Shown one piece after another: positions 7,873 to 14,001 of a stretch of DNA of 32,025 bases. The notes under the pieces were generated by a model. The model saw nothing but the letters and a program-made list of their open reading frames with translations. It did not search any database and was not told where the DNA came from. Location: NCBI GenBank assembly GCA_019751755.1, contig JAIENA010000383.1, forward strand, positions 1-32,025. Reading direction: 5' to 3'. Position 1 is the stretch's first letter, and each line of letters begins with the position of its first letter. The translations under genes and the position numbers were made by a program. This DNA comes from Burkholderiaceae bacterium (GTDB taxonomy: Bacteria > Pseudomonadota > Gammaproteobacteria > Burkholderiales > Burkholderiaceae_D).

Positions 7873-8514
7873 ATGCCAACGAATGAAGAGTCAAGTCAGG
7901 CACTGCTCAAGGCGACCTCCAAGACTTTTGGCGAAAGCGTCCTGCGGGCAGCGCTAGTAGCAGCCGATGGCGAGGACGGTGATCCAAAAAAACTGACTCA
8001 GCACGAGCTTGCGAAGAAAGCCGGTGTCGGCCGCTCGACGATCGCCAAATACAGTGCCGGCGGCGACGACGACAAGTCAGTGGCCAATCCCGATCTGCTC
8101 ACCATTTGCCGGCTGGCCGACGCCTTAAATGTCCCACCCGCGTTCATGCTGATGTCCGCAGACGATTGGAACCATCTGGCGCAAGCCGCGGCGTATTACG
8201 CCGATGCCATGAAAGATGAGAAGTTCGTCACCATGTCGCGGGAGATCGCCGATTCGAGCGTCGCTAACGCAAAATCGTCGGCGCTCCTGGGCTTGAATCT
8301 CGCGAAGAAGTTCAAGCTGCACGACGACAAGCCCGTTGATGCCGATCTTAAGGCGCGCTATGCAGAACAAATCACCCGCCAAAACAAGCGCGTGCGCGGC
8401 GGTATCTTGGCGATGTCGGCCTTGCCGCCCATAGGCCAAGTCAAAAAAGGCCAGATTGCGCCGCTGCTAACCATGTGCGCCATTATTGGCGCGCAAATCA
8501 AAACCTTCGACTGA
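7873..8514 (+). CDS. XRE-family HTH protein heading the YaaW operon
   Basis: A 213-aa protein from ATG 7873, with AAGG six bases upstream. Residues about 40-62 (LTQHELAKKAGVGRSTIAKY) form a clear Cro/CI-type helix-turn-helix, extended by LLTICRLADALNVPPAFMLM at 75-94, the usual closing helices of the domain. The C-terminal half (100-213) is helical and Ala/Lys-rich and ends with a hydrophobic stretch (LPPIGQVKKGQIAPLLTMCAIIGAQI) that could touch the membrane or another protein. The next gene starts 12 bases after its stop, so it is the first gene of an operon and probably regulates it; the palindrome at 7576 is a candidate binding site. Target and signal are unknown. Confidence 0.8.
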   Translation: MPTNEESSQALLKATSKTFGESVLRAALVAADGEDGDPKKLTQHELAKKAGVGRSTIAKYSAGGDDDKSVANPDLLTICRLADALNVPPAFMLMSADDWNHLAQAAAYYADAMKDEKFVTMSREIADSSVANAKSSALLGLNLAKKFKLHDDKPVDADLKARYAEQITRQNKRVRGGILAMSALPPIGQVKKGQIAPLLTMCAIIGAQIKTFD

Positions 8515-8525
8515 AGGATTTAAAA

Positions 8526-9410
8526 ATGAATCTAGATTTTGTTGAACGCCCCCACCATCTCGACGTGCTTCTTAATGTGTCCGACGTCGAGGACCTCGAC
8601 ATCTTGGTCGACTACATCACCGACAAGGGCGATGGCCGCATCGCCCTTGACGACGCCGAATGCAAGCGACTGGTCGCCTGCAAGGCCAAAGGCGCCTATG
8701 ACACGAACGACCGCGCCCTGATCTCCTACGAGATCCGCCGATTCGGGGGCAACACGCTGACTAATTTGCTGCGCGATGCGCGCCGCACCATGTGGGGCTC
8801 CGCCATCGACAACCTGCTGCCCGACATGGACTCGACCGTGGGCTATGACGAGATCGTCCGCGACGTGGCGTCGCATCTCAAGGTGCCGTGCAACAAATCC
8901 AGTCCCGTCCCCGTAGTGGAAGATGGCATCTTGCGCAAGATATTGACCGACTCGTTTGAGAAGATGAGCGACGAGGAGCGCAAGGCCATGCTGGCCGAGC
9001 TCAATGTATCCGACCTCTCCATGCTCAAGCCGGCGGCGGCCGCCGCCGCCATCGGTATCGGTAAGCTTGGCGGTTTCGCGACCTACAAGATCGCCCTGGT
9101 CGTCGCAAACGCCGTCGCCAGATCCATTCTCGGCAAAGGGCTTACCTTGGCCGGAAACCGCCTGTTGATGCGCAGCTTGGGTGTCCTACTGGGGCCAGTG
9201 GGCTGGATCCTCAGCGGTCTGTGGACTGTCGCCGACATGGCTAGCCCGGCCTACCGTGTGACGGTTCCCTGCGTGATCCAGGTCGCCTACCTGCGCCAAA
9301 AAGCTTTGGCCAAAGCTTACGCCACGAATTGCGAGCAGTGCGGCGCACCCAATCCTGTCGACTCAAAATTCTGCTCCGAATGTGGCGCATCCATGGTCGG
9401 GCAAGCTTAA
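8526..9410 (+). CDS. YaaW/UPF0174-type protein with C-terminal zinc ribbon
   Basis: A 294-aa protein starting at ATG 8526, eight bases after AGGA; the frame is open upstream but the start after AGGA is convincing. It resembles E. coli YaaW in domain order: an N-terminal segment with NVSDVEDLDILVDYI, ISYEIRRFGGNTLTNLLR at about 67-83, a Ser/Thr-Phe-x-K-Met-x-Asp-Glu-E helix near 142-152, an Ala/Gly-rich hydrophobic region (168-238) and the family-like SPAYRVTVPCVIQVAYLR at 240-257. Here a zinc ribbon is added at the end (CEQC at 269-272, CSEC at 283-286), which E. coli YaaW lacks. The biochemical function of the family is not known to me. The hydrophobic glycine-rich stretch suggests membrane contact. 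Flanked by an XRE regulator and tiny membrane-peptide genes. Confidence 0.8.
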   Translation: MNLDFVERPHHLDVLLNVSDVEDLDILVDYITDKGDGRIALDDAECKRLVACKAKGAYDTNDRALISYEIRRFGGNTLTNLLRDARRTMWGSAIDNLLPDMDSTVGYDEIVRDVASHLKVPCNKSSPVPVVEDGILRKILTDSFEKMSDEERKAMLAELNVSDLSMLKPAAAAAAIGIGKLGGFATYKIALVVANAVARSILGKGLTLAGNRLLMRSLGVLLGPVGWILSGLWTVADMASPAYRVTVPCVIQVAYLRQKALAKAYATNCEQCGAPNPVDSKFCSECGASMVGQA

Positions 9411-9459
9411 ACGCGGACAACCTCAACCTGCCTCGGCAGTTCCTCTAAGGAGCAAAAGC

Positions 9460-9582
9460 ATGACCTATATTCAATGGTTTTACAAAAGTAATGGGTTCCA
9501 TGGCGTAGCAGTTCCTGCCCGCTGTTTCCAGCTGATTGCTACTGCGGCGTCTTCGACGTGCGCTCGCGGGGAGCCGTCATGA
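9460..9582 (+). CDS. Small protein, 40 aa
   Basis: ATG 9460 is preceded by AAGGAG at an ideal distance, the best ribosome binding site in the operon. The product (MTYIQWFYKSNGFHGVAVPA and 20 more residues, two of them cysteines) has no recognisable domain. Its stop overlaps the start of the next tiny gene (ATGA at 9579-9582), which implies translational coupling. It could be a real peptide or a leader-type frame whose translation controls the next gene. Confidence 0.5.
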   Translation: MTYIQWFYKSNGFHGVAVPARCFQLIATAASSTCARGEPS

Positions 9583-9719
9583 TCAACAACCAGTCTCCTT
9601 TGGAGGCTCTCGCCTCGTTTGCAATTTCGTTCGTCGCCGGCGCGATCTCTTTGGCCGTCGTCTCGGCCTATGGCCAATGGATGAAGAGCAAAGGCCAAAA
9701 GGAATCGACGAAGTCCTGA
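9579..9719 (+). CDS. Small single-pass membrane peptide, 46 aa
   Basis: ATG 9579 follows GGGGAG by six bases. The sequence MINNQSPLEALASFAISFVA starts the peptide; residues about 9-31 form one hydrophobic helix, followed by a basic tail (QWMKSKGQKESTKS). That is the plan of small inner-membrane peptides such as type I toxins and small holin-like or regulatory proteins. It is coupled to both neighbours: ATGA overlap upstream and TGATG overlap downstream. It is too short for family assignment, but spacing, overlaps and hydrophobicity make it likely to be real. Confidence 0.6.
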   Translation: MINNQSPLEALASFAISFVAGAISLAVVSAYGQWMKSKGQKESTKS

Positions 9720-9829
9720 TGGCAAGGGCCATTACCGCAGAAGCCGTCTGGTCGGGACCAAGCAGCCTATCGCGGCTTGAGATTGGCGAGGGCATAAAGC
9801 GTCCTGATTATGTACTTACTTCGAAATGA
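9719..9829 (+). pseudogene. Small coupled gene interrupted by the IS1595 element
   Basis: ATG 9719 overlaps the previous stop (TGATG). It reads 28 native codons (MARAITAEAVWSGPSSLSRL, EIGEGIKR) up to 9802, then runs into the IS and stops at 9829. If the IS and one copy of its 8-bp duplication are removed, the frame continues without a stop through 10852-10887 and enters the ORF at 10888 in phase. The unbroken gene would therefore have been either a longer Gly/Ala-rich protein with this N-terminus or a short gene read into the next start. The in-phase join could be chance (one in three). Confidence 0.55.
9795..9802 (+). repeat. 8-bp target duplication of the IS1595 element (left copy)
   Basis: TAAAGCGT directly abuts the left end of the element and is repeated exactly at 10844-10851 directly after its right end. 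Eight bases is the usual duplication length of the IS1595 family. The perfect match indicates one relatively recent insertion with no later rearrangement. Confidence 0.92.
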
Positions 9830-10843
9830 CCGATAATTTTCCTCTTGGAACATGGTTGCGTTTGCGCGGCGGCAACCGCCAGCCTCGGCACCATCGCGGC
9901 CAAATCGAAACGCCGGTTGAAGCGATAGCCCACGTCAGCCAGGTAATGATGGGCGTACTTGGCGAATTTGAAAGCATGATGGGTGCCCGACAGCGCGGTT
10001 TTCAGATTGCCGATCAAGACATTAAGCCACTTGAATGGCTCGATTTCGGTGCCGGCCTTGCCCTTGGGCGCCAGCACCTTCTTGTGGGTATAGCCGATGC
10101 GCCCAAGCACTTCGAAACCGATCAGGCCGTCGGAAACGATGCAGCTACCTGGCACCAGCGCGCTTTGCGCCCATACCGTCAACGCGGCGAATGTGAAGCC
10201 GGTCACAGGATCGAAGCGCACGCGCTGCGGCCGTCCTTCTCGCATTTCGACGGCCGCCACGAACGGCACTTTGTTCGACGAACCGCGCCCCGCGCCACCA
10301 CCGTGGCGCTCCCCGCCCAGGTAGGCGTCGTCGATCCGCACATCGCCTGCGAGAAGGTGCGCCGCTTCCCGCTGCCGCATCACTTCCATCAGCTTATGCT
10401 TGAGCAGCCAGGCGCTCTTCCACGAAATGCCCAACTGCCGCTTCATTGCCAACGCGGCGATGTTCGTCTTCGATTGCGTCATCAGATAAATCGCCAGATA
10501 CCACTTGGTCAGCGGCAAATGGCTATGTTCCATGATCGTGCCGGAGCGCAAACTAACCTGCAGGCGGCACGCGCCGCAGTGCCAGAACAAACGACTGCCG
10601 CGCCGATACTGCGTCGCAGTTTTATGCGCGCAGCGCGGGCAAGAGAAGCCGTCGGGCCAGCGCGCCTGAGTAAATGCCTCCCGGCATTGTTCCTCCGTCC
10701 CGTATTGCTTCATGAAATCTTCCAGCGACAAGTCCTTCTGGAACTGGATCGCATTGATCGCCATGGCATCCTCCTGATTAATGACTCTTCATCAGGTTAG
10801 AGTTGGTTCAGGCGAGAAAGTTCGACGCAGGTACATAATCAGG
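9803..10843 (-). mobile_element. Complete IS1595-family insertion sequence, 1041 bp
   Basis: The ends are inverted repeats: both begin CCTGATTATGTAC and continue for about 23 bp with three mismatches. They enclose one transposase gene on the reverse strand, whose stop codon lies inside the left repeat. Perfect 8-bp target duplications (TAAAGCGT) border it. It splits the chain of small genes downstream of the YaaW-type gene and separates them from the Gly/Ala-rich gene at 10888. All parts look intact, so it should still be mobile. Confidence 0.93.
9808..10764 (-). CDS. IS1595-family transposase
   Basis: A 318-aa protein starting at ATG 10764 behind AGGAGG. The N-terminal part has a zinc ribbon (CPRC at about 42-45, CGAC at about 68-71) typical of the IS1595/ISXO2 group. 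The catalytic core includes DDAYLGGERHGG at about 147-158 (first Asp), CIVSDGLIGFEVL near 210 (second Asp) and the end block THHAFKFAKYAHHYLADVGYR followed by FNRRF, which is characteristic of the ISXO2-like domain. The length is normal for the family and there is no frameshift. Its stop lies within the left inverted repeat. Confidence 0.93.
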   Translation of the reverse strand: MAINAIQFQKDLSLEDFMKQYGTEEQCREAFTQARWPDGFSCPRCAHKTATQYRRGSRLFWHCGACRLQVSLRSGTIMEHSHLPLTKWYLAIYLMTQSKTNIAALAMKRQLGISWKSAWLLKHKLMEVMRQREAAHLLAGDVRIDDAYLGGERHGGGAGRGSSNKVPFVAAVEMREGRPQRVRFDPVTGFTFAALTVWAQSALVPGSCIVSDGLIGFEVLGRIGYTHKKVLAPKGKAGTEIEPFKWLNVLIGNLKTALSGTHHAFKFAKYAHHYLADVGYRFNRRFDLAAMVPRLAVAAAQTQPCSKRKIIGHFEVST

Positions 10844-10887
10844 TAAAGCGTTGTATCCATTTTAGAAATTACTTAACGGGTGAAAAA

Positions 10888-11301
10888 ATGAGCTTTGAAA
10901 ATGATGAAGTAGGTGCGGCAGGTGTCGGTGGCGTCGCTGGTGCGGCTATTGGTAGTTATATTGCAGCGGCAACGACTGCCGCGAACGTCGCAACTGCTGT
11001 TGCTGCGGCAGAAATCGCAGCGACAGCAACTGCGACGGTGGCCGCAACTGCTGCCGCGACGGCGAGTGCGGCCGGGACTACTGCTGTCTTGGCTTCTGCG
11101 GGTGGCGGTGCGTTGGCAGTCGGTGGGACAGGTATGGTGGGTGGCGTCGCAGTTATTGCAGGTGAGGCCGCCGTAGCGGTCGGAACAGCCGCAACTTCAG
11201 CCGCCGCTGTACCGCTTCTTTTGACCATCGGGTTGCCTGTTTTAGGCGCAGTTGCTCTTGGTACCGGCGCATATTTTGCCTACAAAAAATGGTCGAAGTA
11301 G
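10888..11301 (+). CDS. Gly/Ala-rich hydrophobic protein, 137 aa
   Basis: ATG 10888 with GGGTG nine bases upstream. After a short acidic N-terminus (MSFENDEVG) the protein is almost entirely Ala, Gly, Val and Thr, with small-residue repeats (AAGVGGVAGAAIG; AGGGALAVGGTGMVGG). It ends in a more classical membrane helix (about 110-132, PLLLTIGLPVLGAVALGTGA) and a basic tail YFAYKKWSK. Such glycine-zipper-like composition occurs in membrane-inserting and pore-forming peptides and in some bacteriocins; I cannot name a family. It is the last gene of the YaaW operon and is cut off from it by the IS1595 insertion. Without the IS the frame is open back to ATG 9719. Confidence 0.65.
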   Translation: MSFENDEVGAAGVGGVAGAAIGSYIAAATTAANVATAVAAAEIAATATATVAATAAATASAAGTTAVLASAGGGALAVGGTGMVGGVAVIAGEAAVAVGTAATSAAAVPLLLTIGLPVLGAVALGTGAYFAYKKWSK

Positions 11302-11389
11302 GGTGCGAACAGGATGACGATATCGAACTGGCAGGCTCACTGGCTCCGCCAACTCGAGGTTTTCGTCAGCGTCGCGCGCGGGGGGATGG

Positions 11390-11430
11390 GGCATGTTACT
11401 CATTTACGCACGAATCCTTACGGCACCCCA
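11390..11430 (+). repeat. Conserved 41-bp motif, copy C
   Basis: GGCATGTTACTCATTTACGC then ACGAATCCTTACGGCACCCC and A. It is identical to the reverse complement of 7442-7482 except for one A/G difference. It lies 89 bp after the last gene of the YaaW operon and faces copy A, so the operon is enclosed by an inverted pair. Confidence 0.75.
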
Positions 11431-11560
11431 CTATCGACGCGTGGTCGTGCCACCTGCAGGATGTGCACGGCTTCTCGAACTCGAAATCGACAGTGGAGCC
11501 GTTCTGCTCGATGGACGAAATGCCCCGGCCGTACCAAGGCGCAAAAGCGATCTTCCTTCC
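11396..11560 (-). pseudogene. Fragment ending in GCRKDSCVNE (Cys-rich tail)
   Basis: The reverse frame ending at TAA 11396-11398 reads ...FAPWYGRGISSIEQNGSTVD, FEFEKPCTSCRWHDH, ASIV, GCRKDSCVNE. The CxxC plus GCxxxxC arrangement could bind zinc. No start codon or ribosome binding site can be assigned: upstream of about 11560 the frame turns into Arg-rich sequence typical of an antisense shadow. The forward strand is open in the same phase (MLLIYARIL...), so the coding strand is not certain. It shares only its last ten residues with the frame ending at 7476. Confidence 0.3.
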
Positions 11561-11595
11561 GCGCGGGGAGCGCCGTCGATGCGCGCGTATCCTAG

Positions 11596-11751
11596 GTCTT
11601 CCGCGAGGCCGGTTTCGTTGATCTAGGTCAGCATCTCGAGGCGGTGGCGCGTAACGACACGCCGTAAGTCATGATGCGGCGGCTCCACGAGCAAGACCAA
11701 GCCGTGACCGAGGAAGAAGGCGAGACCAGCGCCAGCGCCGCGCTGGCGTAA
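11596..11751 (+). pseudogene. Relic of an unknown acidic protein C-terminus
   Basis: One frame reads VFREAGFVDLGQHLEAVARN, DTP, stop (TAA 11665-11667), then VMMRRLHEQDQAVTEEEGET and SASAALA, stop (TAA 11749-11751). The two halves look like one helical, acidic protein end interrupted by an in-frame stop. I do not recognise the family. The upstream part is missing (TAG at 11593-11595). Confidence 0.35.
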
Positions 11752-11866
11752 TTTACATTTCGATAAGCCACAAGCGTACCGGACGTGGCAAATGGCAGGA
11801 ACTCTTGCAATTTTGGATATTTTCCGCATCATAGTGGTTTCATGTCGACACGAAAGACCCCGCACC

Positions 11867-12307
11867 ATGACCAACCCGTTTGCCGGAATCTTTGCCGACA
11901 AGGCCGGCGCTGAAGCCCAGCAACGCGCCAAGCATCAGAAGGAGCTCTCCGCCCGTCAACAGGCACAGCTCGCATTTGAGTATGCCTGTGCCACCAACTT
12001 CCCCGACTATCACCGCATGCTGAACAACATGCGCAAAGCCGCCAAGCAAGCCGGCTACTCGGCAAAGCTGGAGTACGGCCAGATCACACGCGATCAGTCG
12101 ATACTGCTTACCTTGACTAGCACTATTCCCATGGCCGAGCCGCACATGTTCCGCTTGGCCGCCATCACCATCAACCAGACCATTCTGCTGACTCATTTCA
12201 CAGCCAGCACCTGCGCCACCATCATCGGCCGATTTACTCCTGCCGAGCTGACCGAAAACCTCCTGCAAGACCTGCTGACCACCTGGCTGCGCGACACTGT
12301 TAAATAA
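11867..12307 (+). CDS. Hypothetical protein, 146 aa
   Basis: I choose ATG 11867 (MTNPFAGIFADKAG); the frame is open to 11792, but that extension (MAGTLAILDIFRIIVVSCRH) has poor codon use and crosses the likely promoter region. The protein begins with a charged helix rich in Gln, Ala and Lys (12-40), then has a mixed central part and a C-terminal helix FTPAELTENLLQDLLTTWLR. It contains no membrane helix and no motif that I recognise. It stands alone between relic sequence and the next forward gene, 82 bp away. Confidence 0.6.
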   Translation: MTNPFAGIFADKAGAEAQQRAKHQKELSARQQAQLAFEYACATNFPDYHRMLNNMRKAAKQAGYSAKLEYGQITRDQSILLTLTSTIPMAEPHMFRLAAITINQTILLTHFTASTCATIIGRFTPAELTENLLQDLLTTWLRDTVK

Positions 12308-12389
12308 CCAACCGTAGAGTGCGTGGCGTTGCCTCTCACAACGCATACCGGTCGACCGCCGGCTAAGCCTCCTGGCACTGATTCACGCG

Positions 12390-13304
12390 ATGAAGCAGCG
12401 TACGATCGCGCGCCAACTCCACCAGGACGTGGCCTGTGAGGATGAAGACCCGACTGAAGATGACGAAGGGATAGTTGGCCCGCAGCTGGTCCTGCAGGAG
12501 CACGAGGGCGTGCTGCCGCTGGAGGGCGAGCGAGGGCCAGTTGTCATATACGGTGGATGCAAGAGAACTTCCCGAACGACAAAACCTTCTGCGCCTATAC
12601 ATGCCGATCTCGCAGGCGACTTCGCCTTCCAGTTGGCCAAGGCTTTGACTGCGCAGGGGAGTGGGACGGCAGCGGCGCCAGCGGCCGCCAACGTCCGTAG
12701 TCGGCTGAAAGCCGCAGATGAAGTGCGTGGGACGCTGCAAGAGGCCGAGCGCCTCGCGGTTCTGCCTTTCACCGGGACTTGGGCCAAGGTCGAAGACGGC
12801 ATGCCAGAAGACCGCATCTGCGTTTGGGCTTCGACTGGAAAATCCGATATCGGCCACGACTGCTTCTTCGGCGGCCGTAGCTCTATCCAACAGGACCAGA
12901 CCCGCATGTGGCGCTATAGGCATCAGTACGGCACCCAGCTGGAGGCCCTCATCAACTGGCACCTGGCCCAGCAGCACGAAAATCCTCGCACCGTCGCCGC
13001 CGACGACGCGCCCAGGTATGCGCTCGGCCAGCTGGCGTGGATCCACGCCGTCGGGATGTTCCAGAGCGACGCGGCACGAGACATGCTGGCGCTGGGCACC
13101 ACTGGTTGTGCAGCGCAGGACCTGGCGCGAGCTGCTGCGGCGCACCGCACCGTCATCGGCGTCTGGAAGGCGTGTCGGCAAAACCACGCCCTCGCAATCG
13201 AGACCTACCTGGCGAAGTGCCTGGAATTCTATCGGAGCGGGTGGCCGCATCTGCCTGCCGAGGCAGAACCGACTGCTGGGAGCAACCTAGAACAAGCTGG
13301 GTGA
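12390..13304 (+). CDS. Hypothetical protein, up to 304 aa (start uncertain)
   Basis: The forward frame from ATG 12390 is open for 304 codons. The part after about codon 75 shows strong GC-ending codon use and a helical, Ala-rich sequence (for example YALGQLAWIHAVGMF and LIGVWK-like helices near 215-270), which supports it as coding. The first 75 codons are less convincing: they are acidic and disordered-looking (VACEDEDPTEDDEG). In the same stretch the opposite strand, in aligned codon phase, reads a protein-like end (LALQRQHALVLLQDQLRANY, PFVIFSRVFILTGHVLVELA). The real gene may therefore begin further in (GTG 12726 or ATG 12801) next to a reverse-strand relic. I do not recognise the family. 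Confidence 0.5.
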   Translation: MKQRTIARQLHQDVACEDEDPTEDDEGIVGPQLVLQEHEGVLPLEGERGPVVIYGGCKRTSRTTKPSAPIHADLAGDFAFQLAKALTAQGSGTAAAPAAANVRSRLKAADEVRGTLQEAERLAVLPFTGTWAKVEDGMPEDRICVWASTGKSDIGHDCFFGGRSSIQQDQTRMWRYRHQYGTQLEALINWHLAQQHENPRTVAADDAPRYALGQLAWIHAVGMFQSDAARDMLALGTTGCAAQDLARAAAAHRTVIGVWKACRQNHALAIETYLAKCLEFYRSGWPHLPAEAEPTAGSNLEQAG

Positions 13305-13473
13305 CCATGGACCGACGTCGTATGTGCTGACGTCACGGGATGGGGTAGAGGGCAGCAGCGATAGGAAATAAAACCCCTCGCTACTTGAGATATCGGCCTT
13401 TCAGTCGCTCCCGCTGCTGGGATGAGCCGCTCTCGTTCCTACACTAAACCTCAACCCACCCGAAGGAAGCACC

Positions 13474-13937
13474 ATGCGTTCTACTAAATACCCGCAAATC
13501 CCGACCACCCGCAGCCAGTTAACGACGACAGTTGTTCTGGCCATCGTGTTCGTCATCTTCATTTACTTCTTCAATCCGGATGGACACCTTCCTCCGGATT
13601 GGAAGCGCTATCTGACCCGCGCCGGCGGTGTCCTGATAATGTTGGGCGGCAGCCTCGGTGGCTACATCTATCTTCATAGCGAAAACAACTGCAAGAAGCA
13701 CGCTCTCGCCGAACAAGCCCTCCAGGAAGGCTTGGAGGACGTCAGGCGGCTGAAGGCGACCAGCGAAGGCTCCCTAGCGGCCTGTCTACACATGGAGCGG
13801 CTGGAAAGGGATATTGCCGACCCGCGGCTACCGCGCTGGACCAAGCATCCACCTTCGAGAAATCAGTCTCCAAGATGGGGATAGCCGCATTGGTCTTCCT
13901 CGTCCTAGGGACAATCCTGCAATTCTGGGCGGCTTGA
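13474..13937 (+). pseudogene. Membrane protein, probably frameshifted near its 3' end
   Basis: ATG 13474 follows GAAGGAAG, a strong ribosome binding site. The ORF as read stops at 13884 (136 aa) and has two membrane helices: about 18-34 (TTVVLAIVFVIFIYFF) and 48-66 (AGGVLIMLGGSLGGYIYLH), then a coiled-coil-like stretch. Its last 25 residues (RWTKHPPSRNQSPRWG) look out of frame. The -1 frame over the same stretch reads LDQASTFEKSVSKMG, then the clean membrane helix IAALVFLVLGTILQFWAA, and stops at 13935-13937. A third C-terminal helix fits the protein better, so a one-base change between about 13800 and 13840 has probably broken the gene, or the assembly has an indel. Function unknown. Confidence 0.6.
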
Positions 13938-14001
13938 CATGAATGATGCCCTCCGCCTGGGCCGTGAGGTTGGAGGGCACCGCGTCGGCACGCGACGCAG
14001 G

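Larger units (their letters stand above)
11302..11866. other. Relic-rich spacer after the Gly/Ala-rich gene
   Basis: No intact gene is supported. The stretch holds repeat copy C (11390-11430), a reverse frame fragment with a Cys motif ending in that repeat, and a forward relic with an internal stop (11596-11751). It looks like a junction where several mobile units met. Confidence 0.5.

Noticed and set aside
9826..10800. Long forward ORF (324 aa) opposite the IS1595 transposase
   Set aside because: It is the antisense of a clear transposase with zinc ribbon and catalytic motifs; its composition is that of a shadow frame.
12718..13290. Forward 190-aa ORF in another frame
   Set aside because: Ser/Arg/Pro-rich shadow of the 304-aa frame, which has better codon use.
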